A DNA stretch of 6,270 nucleotides. It comes from Candidatus Hodarchaeota archaeon (GTDB lineage Archaea > Asgardarchaeota > Heimdallarchaeia > Hodarchaeales > Hodarchaeaceae). This document shows, piece by piece, positions 1 through 5,252 of this stretch. The stretch is taken from positions 1-6,270 of the forward strand of contig JAEOSP010000766.1 of NCBI GenBank assembly GCA_016840305.1, given 5' to 3'. How positions within the stretch are numbered: the stretch's first letter is position 1; each line of letters begins with the position of its first letter. The notes below the pieces were generated by a model. The model ran no database searches, was not told the DNA's origin, and worked only from the letters and a program-made list of their open reading frames with translations. The translations under genes were made by a program, and so were the position numbers.

Positions 1-777
1 AATAGGTAACCCCACTGATACATTCATATAGGCAACAATCAAAAACAGGATATTGAATACTAATAATGATTCCATATTCGTGGCTAGTAGCATTCGTGTT
101 ATATCAACAAGAAACATTGGACCCCGAAATATTAGGTAGTAGGAGCCAATGGAATAAACTAATCGCTTATAATTCTGGTTTACGATCGTGAAGTTCTCTC
201 TAATGCATTGCCTCACCTTCCTAACCTCAATAAAGCTTGGAAATATTTCGATGAACGTGATATATAGCAACATATCGAACACATAAACAAATAGCTTAAT
301 ACCAACGAAAAGGATGCGATTCCCTTCCCCTGATTGTATCATGCCATACAACGCAAATAAACTGAATATTTGTTCTGTTACAATTATCAACACATCAGGA
401 AATGATAAAAGTGCAAAATAAAACCAGAATTTCTTAAAATATGTAATAGATCGTTTGAACTCTGTAAATAATTCTCCCGATGTCATAATATCATTTGATA
501 ATCCAAAAATAGTACGTGCATATGATAGAAGCAAGAAAAATATTGAAAGAAGGATTAATAGGAGGATCGGGGTAATAAATATTCGAGTTACTTCATCAAG
601 TCGAAAAACATTCTTTAAAATAACAAAAATGAAAAGAATAATCCCCGTAAAAACCAGCAAAAAAATTCCTACTAGGAATATTAAAAATGTCTTAAAATAC
701 TCTTTTTTGTATTCGGAGTAAACTTTAAACGCGATTTTGACGTCAGTTATAGACTCGTTCAACATTGGTATTATCAT
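1..777 (-). CDS. Uncharacterised multi-pass membrane protein, C-terminus cut off by window edge
   Basis: I do not recognise this gene. The frame is open from ATG at 777-775 to base 1 (259 residues) with no stop, so the gene continues to the left. It begins with a short polar stretch (MIIPMLNESI...), then strongly hydrophobic segments at about residues 29-54, 65-87, 114-133, 155-178, 205-225 and 235-258, separated by basic loops such as EVRKVRQ near 184-190. This Phe/Leu/Ile-rich pattern with Lys/Arg loops is typical of a real integral membrane protein and not of an antisense artefact. An in-frame stop at 808-810 limits the start to ATG 777 or ATG 765. AAGGA at 779-783 is 1 base from the first and 13 from the second, so neither spacing is ideal and the start is uncertain. 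The gene is divergent from the CPBP gene. No catalytic motif is visible; a transporter-like or regulatory membrane protein is possible. Confidence 0.8.
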   Translation of the reverse strand, partial: MIIPMLNESITDVKIAFKVYSEYKKEYFKTFLIFLVGIFLLVFTGIILFIFVILKNVFRLDEVTRIFITPILLLILLSIFFLLLSYARTIFGLSNDIMTSGELFTEFKRSITYFKKFWFYFALLSFPDVLIIVTEQIFSLFALYGMIQSGEGNRILFVGIKLFVYVFDMLLYITFIEIFPSFIEVRKVRQCIRENFTIVNQNYKRLVYSIGSYYLIFRGPMFLVDITRMLLATNMESLLVFNILFLIVAYMNVSVGLPI

Positions 778-781
778 TTCC

Positions 782-815
782 TTGATAAGGTGAAGAAATC
801 GTTGATCTTATCAAC
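782..815. promoter_or_regulatory. Inverted-repeat operator candidate at the start of the leftward gene
   Basis: Bases 801-815 form a near-perfect palindrome, GTTGAT-CTT-ATCAAC (6-base arms, 3-base centre). One arm region recurs as TTGATAAG at 782-789, which is the exact reverse complement of CTTATCAA at 807-814. The palindrome lies over the predicted transcription start (about 803) and just upstream of ATG 777, a common place for an archaeal repressor to block polymerase. As RNA, the 782-789/807-814 arms could also form a small leader hairpin. Confidence 0.4.
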
Positions 816-825
816 CTTTATTAGT

Positions 826-833
826 AATTAAAA
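826..833 (-). promoter_or_regulatory. Candidate archaeal TATA box for the leftward membrane-protein gene
   Basis: On the minus strand this reads TTTTAATT, preceded by a purine-rich CGAAAAGGC resembling a BRE element. About 26 bases downstream is position 803, the expected transcription start, giving a leader of about 25 bases before ATG 777. The match is by eye only and AT-rich DNA yields such boxes by chance. Confidence 0.35.
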
Positions 834-953
834 GCCTTTTCGTGATTCTGCGAAGTTTTCATTTTAGTTCTATATTTTATTGAATTCGATTCATCCTCGG
901 TTTACTAGTAACGCTTTTATCATTAAACCTATCCTTTAATAGATTTCTCTTGG

Positions 954-1014
954 TTTTGTCAAAATTGCAAAAAGCATCAAATTTATAAAGTCGTTTTGCA
1001 TTAAACACAAAACG
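954..1014. promoter_or_regulatory. Two TTTTG/CAAAA inverted repeats flanking the CPBP TATA box
   Basis: TTTTG-T-CAAAA (954-964) lies upstream of the TATA box at 982-989. CGTTTTG-N9-CAAAACG (arms 992-998 and 1008-1014) lies directly downstream, between the TATA box and the expected transcription start near 1012. The shared TTTTG/CAAAA half-site suggests one dimeric regulator binding on both sides, although the spacers differ (1 and 9 bases). A binding site that covers the start region would be expected to repress. No regulator gene is in view. Confidence 0.4.
982..989 (+). promoter_or_regulatory. Candidate archaeal TATA box for the CPBP protease gene
   Basis: TTTATAAA is a strong match to the archaeal TATA consensus and is preceded by ATCAAA, a moderate BRE. 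Transcription would start at about 1012, giving a leader of about 60 bases before ATG 1075. It is the best TATA match in the 778-1074 gap. Confidence 0.5.
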
Positions 1015-1017
1015 GAT

Positions 1018-1062
1018 AAAAATGGGTTATTCAATAAATAATGTTTCAATATACCCATTTTT
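1018..1062 (+). promoter_or_regulatory. Leader hairpin abutting the CPBP ribosome binding site
   Basis: AAAAATGGGT (1018-1027) pairs perfectly with ACCCATTTTT (1053-1062). With one bulged base (1052) the stem extends through TATT (1028-1031) and AATA (1048-1051), for 14 pairs in all. The loop is about 16 bases. The 3' arm merges into a T-run (1058-1064) followed at once by the AGGAG ribosome binding site. The hairpin lies wholly in the predicted 5' leader, so it could act as an attenuator-like structure, or melt with temperature or a ligand to change access to the ribosome binding site. Confidence 0.45.
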
Positions 1063-1064
1063 TT

Positions 1065-1069
1065 AGGAG
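1065..1069 (+). promoter_or_regulatory. Shine-Dalgarno sequence of the CPBP gene
   Basis: AGGAG lies 5 bases before ATG 1075 and 8 bases before a second in-frame ATG at 1078. The second ATG has the more usual spacing, so the mature protein may lack the first Met. Confidence 0.7.
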
Positions 1070-1074
1070 AAAAT

Positions 1075-1851
1075 ATGATGTTTGATAATATTGACAAGAA
1101 TAAATCTTTAGGAGAGACAATCAGGCCGAATCAACCCTTGAATCGATTAGGAATAGCATTTCTAATTGGTTTGAGTATTTATCTAGGATCTCAATTGATT
1201 GGAATAGGATTAACGTCGGAACTTTATGGTCCTATTATTACTGGAGGAAATGTGGCGAAGATGTTAATAACTGACTCTATGTTTCTTTTTCTGTCGCTCG
1301 GCGGGGTTATTTTCTTGAACAAAGGAAAATTAACGCGTGCAGGATTGACTATGCCAAAGGGAGAAGTTAAATGGGGATTAATACTGGGACTGGGCTTATT
1401 ACTCGGGTCTATCGCTACTATTGGTATAATTGTAACAGGGGCAAATGGAAATCCTAATCTGAAGGGGTTCGGTATCCGAGAAAAGATCCTCTTACTCTGG
1501 TTTTTAGCGAGCATTTCAGAAGAAATTTTCGTGAGAGGTTTATTACAGGGTTACTTGACCCCTCTAATTAGCACAAAAATTAGTATTGGCAAGCGAGATA
1601 TCTCATATCCCGTTCTTTTCAGCGCAATTTTCTTTGGTATGATACATTTACCTTTAATATTCTTTGGAGCAGACCTTATAACAGTAAGCATTATCTTTTT
1701 AATGACACTATCCCTAGGGTTTTTTGCAGCCTCTTTAAGAGAGAAATATGGCAGTGTATTACCTTCCATTGGTATCCATGTCACAACGAATATCGGTGGA
1801 ACAATGGTCGGTCCAATTATCTATGCAATCTTGGTAGGATCAATTAGCTAA
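1075..1851 (+). CDS. CPBP-family (Rce1/CAAX-protease-like) intramembrane metalloprotease
   Basis: This is a multi-pass membrane protein of 258 residues, in the usual size range for the ABI/CPBP family of glutamate-type intramembrane endopeptidases. Hydrophobic segments lie near residues 25-46, 62-80, 99-121, 138-148, 178-198, 199-221 and 240-257. The family motifs are complete and in order: EExxxR as E149-E150-IFV-R154, FxxxH as F187-GMI-H191, and HxxxN as H235-VTT-N239. These are the residues that form the active site within the membrane in Rce1 relatives, so the enzyme is predicted active. In eukaryotes Rce1 removes the AAX tripeptide from prenylated proteins; in bacteria and archaea related proteins have varied roles, including peptide processing and self-immunity, and the substrate here is unknown. 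A good Shine-Dalgarno sequence supports the start at 1075, with 1078 as the alternative. Inverted repeats around its TATA box and a leader hairpin suggest regulated expression. Confidence 0.9.
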   Translation: MMFDNIDKNKSLGETIRPNQPLNRLGIAFLIGLSIYLGSQLIGIGLTSELYGPIITGGNVAKMLITDSMFLFLSLGGVIFLNKGKLTRAGLTMPKGEVKWGLILGLGLLLGSIATIGIIVTGANGNPNLKGFGIREKILLLWFLASISEEIFVRGLLQGYLTPLISTKISIGKRDISYPVLFSAIFFGMIHLPLIFFGADLITVSIIFLMTLSLGFFAASLREKYGSVLPSIGIHVTTNIGGTMVGPIIYAILVGSIS

Positions 1852-1938
1852 ACATTACTTACTTTGTCGGACTTTTCAGAGTCACGTATCCTCTATCCAG
1901 CTGATCAGAACAAACAATGTTCCATCAACCTTTCAGCT

Positions 1939-1951
1939 AAAGTTTTTTAAT
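1939..1951 (+). promoter_or_regulatory. TATA-like element for a leaderless message, overlapping a T6 run
   Basis: AAAGTTTTTTAAT can be read as a weak BRE plus TATA box. Its TATA part (1944-1951) is centred about 26 bases before 1974, so transcription would begin at or next to the ATG. This fits the lack of any Shine-Dalgarno sequence between 1952 and 1973. The same T6 run (1943-1948) could instead serve as an archaeal transcription terminator for the CPBP gene. Nothing else stands out in the 1852-1973 gap except the 8-base palindrome CTGATCAG at 1901-1908. Confidence 0.35.
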
Positions 1952-1973
1952 GTGAAATTCTTCAGTCTTACCT

Positions 1974-3968
1974 ATGACTTATTTTTCTTCTTGGATTTCA
2001 CGAATCTATTCTGAACTGATTTTCTTAGGTGTCCTCTTCCTATTTTTCTTTCAATTAATATCTGATTTTGTAGAAGCGATTTATGCGCGAGAATTACTCT
2101 CCTTATCTCTAGATGAGAATGTTTTATTCGTTTTGTTTCTCTTTTCACCATTTCTTTTGATTTTTATCAAGAAAAACTTTTCCAAGCTTCACATAAGTGT
2201 TTTTGGAGGAGGAACTATTCTTATGCGGATTTTAGAACCGTTATTCACAGTATATATTAAGTTATTTTTATCTGGCCTAGGTGTAGGGTGCTTTTTAATA
2301 TTTCTACCTGCTTATTATCAACTAAGGACCTCAAATGAAGAAGAAAATGTGAGTCTTATAATGGGATTATCCTTGGTACTCGCAGTTACTATTTCCATTC
2401 TTTTTAGGACTTTCGGCTCAAGTCTTGACATTTCATCATCAGGAGAATACCAAGTTTTTGGTTGGATTCTTGCGCTGATAGCTCTTCTCATGCTTATTGG
2501 ATTTTTATTAAAGAATCAGTTTCCCAATGAAGTATCTTATCCGAAAACCTCCGTATTTCATGGAAAAACATTTTTAGTATCCTTAGGTTTAACAAGCATT
2601 TTAATTCTCATTTACTTTAGCCTTGTAAGTCCAACTGTGATTTCACGATGGACAGAGGGTGATTATAGAATAATTACGAGCCTTCTTACCCTCACACTAG
2701 GAGGATTTGGCGTTTTTGTCCTATTGAGGCCACAACTACTCACCCAACTCTCTCCAAGGATGATTTGGCTCTGGAACGGAATATTCGTAATCGCGCTGGT
2801 ATCGGTACTTCTCATACATCAAATAACTTTTCCCACTTCTCTTGGTGCTTTTCCATTTTATGCACCTCAGATGTCATTTGTTCATCAGCTACCATTATTT
2901 ATCATGGTTCTCCTTTCACCTGTAATATTTTTTGACTTTATCTTATTATCTAGAGTACTATTCAGGATTAAACCGTCTGTAACAACATTAGCTCTGTCTT
3001 TTACTCTTTCAATGGTATTCTTTCTTTTGATGATATTTGCTCAAATTTTCACCACAACTTATGACTATATTCCACTTGTTGGTCCTCTTTTTAGGGACAT
3101 CTTCTGGTTAGTCTTTTTAATTATTGGCCTGGTAATTGCAATAGTCGGTCTGGTCATTATAAAAGAAAAATTTGTTATTGATTTCAAAACTCCGATTTCT
3201 TATTCCTCTCTTTATTCTTTCGTACTCATTTTACTGATTATTGGAACTCTATTTGGATTGATATTAACAACTCCTCAACCTATTTCTATAGACACTCCGA
3301 TAAGATTGAAAATTGCTACATATAATATTCAACAAGGATACTCCCAATTCGGTGCTAAAAATCTACAAGGTCAGTTAAACCTTCTTCGAGATCTCGATGC
3401 AGACATTATTGGTTTACAGGAATCAGATATTGCCCGAATCTCAGGTGGAAATTCAGATGCAGTTAGATTCTTTGCAGATCGTCTTAATCTCTATTCGTAC
3501 TACGGTTCGAAAACAGTGACTGGTACTTTTGGGATTGCACTACTATCCAAATTCCCAATCCAAAATGCTAGTACTTTTTATATGTATAGTGAAGGTGAAC
3601 AGACAGCTACGATTGAAGCTCAAATCACAGTGGGAGGGCAAACTCTATCAGTTTTTGTGACGCATCTAGGAAATGGTGGACCTCTTATTCAACAACAAAA
3701 CATTTTAGAGAATCTAATAGAGCAGGATGTTGTCCTGATGGGTGATTTTAATTTTGAACCTTATACAGAGCAATATAATATTACTAAAGCAATTTTGAAT
3801 GATACTTGGTTAATTAGTGATTCAGCTACAGTTGTTGGTGCCACCTACGATCTTTCTGAGCGAATTGATCATATTTTTGTATCTCCAGGGTCAAGAATCT
3901 TAACAAGCCAATTTCTTGTGACTGATGACTCAGATCATCCTCTTTACTGGGTAACTTTTGAACTATAA
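1974..3968 (+). CDS. Cwh43/PGAP2IP-like membrane protein with C-terminal EEP phosphodiesterase domain
   Basis: The protein has 664 residues in two parts. Residues 1-432 carry about 12 hydrophobic segments (for example 14-37, 49-66, 90-112, 127-145, 161-179, 197-218, 234-251, 264-282, 304-328, 336-358, 372-397, 410-432). Residues 445-664 form an endonuclease/exonuclease/phosphatase domain with the canonical residues: N451 (TYNIQ), E483 (LQESD), H564 (VTHLGN), D591 and N593 (GDFNFEP), D632 (RIDHIFV), and D654-H655 (SDHP). The layout, length and the stretch 476-529 (ADIIGLQESD, GGNSD, then GTFGIALLSKFPI) recall eukaryotic PGAP2IP and the C-terminal half of yeast Cwh43, which remodels GPI lipids. 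The domain therefore more likely cleaves a phosphodiester in a lipid or headgroup than DNA, and by hydrophobicity sits on the outer face or next to the membrane. An in-frame TGA at 1953-1955 makes ATG 1974 the first possible start. It lacks a Shine-Dalgarno sequence, which suits a leaderless message. The membrane-plus-EEP architecture is certain; the Cwh43 link rests on remembered motifs. Confidence 0.85.
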   Translation: MTYFSSWISRIYSELIFLGVLFLFFFQLISDFVEAIYARELLSLSLDENVLFVLFLFSPFLLIFIKKNFSKLHISVFGGGTILMRILEPLFTVYIKLFLSGLGVGCFLIFLPAYYQLRTSNEEENVSLIMGLSLVLAVTISILFRTFGSSLDISSSGEYQVFGWILALIALLMLIGFLLKNQFPNEVSYPKTSVFHGKTFLVSLGLTSILILIYFSLVSPTVISRWTEGDYRIITSLLTLTLGGFGVFVLLRPQLLTQLSPRMIWLWNGIFVIALVSVLLIHQITFPTSLGAFPFYAPQMSFVHQLPLFIMVLLSPVIFFDFILLSRVLFRIKPSVTTLALSFTLSMVFFLLMIFAQIFTTTYDYIPLVGPLFRDIFWLVFLIIGLVIAIVGLVIIKEKFVIDFKTPISYSSLYSFVLILLIIGTLFGLILTTPQPISIDTPIRLKIATYNIQQGYSQFGAKNLQGQLNLLRDLDADIIGLQESDIARISGGNSDAVRFFADRLNLYSYYGSKTVTGTFGIALLSKFPIQNASTFYMYSEGEQTATIEAQITVGGQTLSVFVTHLGNGGPLIQQQNILENLIEQDVVLMGDFNFEPYTEQYNITKAILNDTWLISDSATVVGATYDLSERIDHIFVSPGSRILTSQFLVTDDSDHPLYWVTFEL

Positions 3969-3988
3969 TTACCAGATATCGTGAAAGA

Positions 3989-4002
3989 ATATATATATAT
4001 AT
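3989..4002. repeat. (AT)7 dinucleotide repeat in the convergent gap
   Basis: Seven AT units lie 20 bases past the stop of the EEP gene, in the 129-base gap between two convergent genes. The tract is easily melted DNA and prone to length change. No function is evident. Confidence 0.9.
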
Positions 4003-4016
4003 GACTCTCTGGAGTC
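4003..4016. terminator. Weak hairpin between convergent genes
   Basis: GACTC-TCTG-GAGTC is a 5-pair stem with a 4-base loop, next to the AT repeat and between the stops at 3968 and 4098. It could help end transcription from either side, but no clear T-run follows on either strand, so this is a tentative call. The rest of 3969-4097 holds nothing I can identify. Confidence 0.2.
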
Positions 4017-4097
4017 TGAACTTAGAACGTAAACTAAACCTTAAAAGAGAATCTAAACACGTTATTTATGATTGATGTGCAGAAATTAATAGGCCTC

Positions 4098-5249
4098 TTA
4101 CTTCAACATTGTTACCATGAATTCCGATAGGTCTTTGACTATTAGTTCCTCTTCTAATCCTTCTTTCTTTACTGCATCATCAAGCATTATCTTACAACTT
4201 GGACAGGTGACTATTAAGAATTCAGCTCCTGTTTTGTAAGCTTCTCTCACTCTGATTATATTTGGGCTCTCTTCTGATCTTCCTAAAAGGTCATATACGA
4301 AATTTCCACTTCCTCCTCCGCAACAGAATGAATTTTCTCTATTCCTTGGCATTTCAACAAGTTCAACTCCAGGAATGCTCCCTAATATTTCTCTGGGAAG
4401 TTCATAAACTCCATTATATCTTCCCAAATAACATGGATCGTGATAAGTCACTTTAGCATTTATTTGTGATAGAGAGATTTTTTGATTTTGCATTATTTCG
4501 TGTAACAGCTGTGTGTAATGGAGTATTTCAATATTTTTAAGCCCAGGATACTTATTTTTCATAATATTGAAGGCATGAGGTGAGAGTGTCACCACTTTCT
4601 TTACGCTATATTTTTCGAATTTTTCTACATTCTTCTGTACTAGCTTTTTGAATAATCCTTTTTCTCCTAACATGTAGACTTCATTTCCATCACATTCTTC
4701 ATCTATTCCAAGTATTCCATAGGATTGATTTGTCCTATCTAGTAATTTCATAAAAGCTTTTGCCATTTCTTGACCACGTTGCTCATAAGATCCTACACAA
4801 CCTACATAGAAAAGATATTCGTTATTGATGGAATAGATATTTTTATTATTCACCCAAGCATCTCGTGTACTACGTGGAAACCCCCATGGATTTCCATCTC
4901 GATAAATATTATTAAGAAATTCACTAACTTCTGGTAAAATCTTACCTTGTTCTATCATCTCACTTCTTACTGAAATAATCCAGTCTATAATATCCTCTTT
5001 GAATTTCATTGGACAGAATTCAACACAATTTCTGCATGTTACACAAGAAAATAATATTTCTGCTAGGTGTTCTGACCATTCGATCTCATTTTTTAACCAA
5101 GCCCATAAAAGCCATAACCGACCTCCAGTGCTGTAACTTTCAAATTTAAATCGTTTATATGAAGGGCAATTATAATCTATAAAATTACTGGGAAACTTGC
5201 AATAACCACATCTGAAGCATCGGTGGATTTGTTCTGCATAATCTGACAT
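4098..5249 (-). CDS. HdrD/GlcF-like iron-sulfur subunit with one intact CCG domain
   Basis: The protein has 383 residues and is predicted to be cytoplasmic. It has two ferredoxin-type sites at the N-terminus, C11-C14-C17...C28-P and C69-C72-C75...C79-P, each able to hold a [4Fe-4S] cluster. Two cysteine-rich (CCG) repeats follow. The second is complete: C273 (HDPCYLG), C309-C310-G (FCCGGG) and C349-P-S-C352, the pattern that binds the non-cubane cluster in heterodisulfide reductase HdrB/HdrD. The first is degenerate: C151 and C186 remain, but the CCG reads CDG (186-188) and the expected CPHC reads SPHA (223-226). The protein probably accepts electrons from the adjacent FAD oxidase and hands them to a soluble carrier, ETF, quinone or disulfide. 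No membrane segment (such as HdrE/NarI) is fused. It starts 3 bases after the stop of the upstream oxidase with GGGAG at good spacing, indicating translational coupling. The natural acceptor cannot be told from sequence. Confidence 0.9.
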   Translation of the reverse strand: MSDYAEQIHRCFRCGYCKFPSNFIDYNCPSYKRFKFESYSTGGRLWLLWAWLKNEIEWSEHLAEILFSCVTCRNCVEFCPMKFKEDIIDWIISVRSEMIEQGKILPEVSEFLNNIYRDGNPWGFPRSTRDAWVNNKNIYSINNEYLFYVGCVGSYEQRGQEMAKAFMKLLDRTNQSYGILGIDEECDGNEVYMLGEKGLFKKLVQKNVEKFEKYSVKKVVTLSPHAFNIMKNKYPGLKNIEILHYTQLLHEIMQNQKISLSQINAKVTYHDPCYLGRYNGVYELPREILGSIPGVELVEMPRNRENSFCCGGGSGNFVYDLLGRSEESPNIIRVREAYKTGAEFLIVTCPSCKIMLDDAVKKEGLEEELIVKDLSEFMVTMLK

Positions 5250-5252
5250 TTT

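Noticed and set aside
455..721. Plus-strand reading frame of 88 codons
   Set aside because: It lies antisense to the unbroken minus-strand membrane protein frame, and its Lys/Arg/Asn-rich composition is what the reverse of a hydrophobic gene gives.
1224..1784. Two minus-strand reading frames inside the CPBP gene
   Set aside because: They are antisense to a gene with complete family motifs and have no supporting start signals or recognisable content.
1901..1908. CTGATCAG palindrome as an operator or terminator stem
   Set aside because: Eight bases with no loop, T-run or repeated copy nearby; easily a chance occurrence.
1974..3968. EEP domain as a DNA-repair nuclease (ExoIII/APE type)
   Set aside because: It is fused to about 12 membrane segments and resembles the Cwh43/PGAP2IP group; a soluble repair nuclease would not have this architecture.
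4262..4456. Plus-strand reading frame opposite the iron-sulfur gene
   Set aside because: It is the shadow of the conserved CCG region on the other strand.
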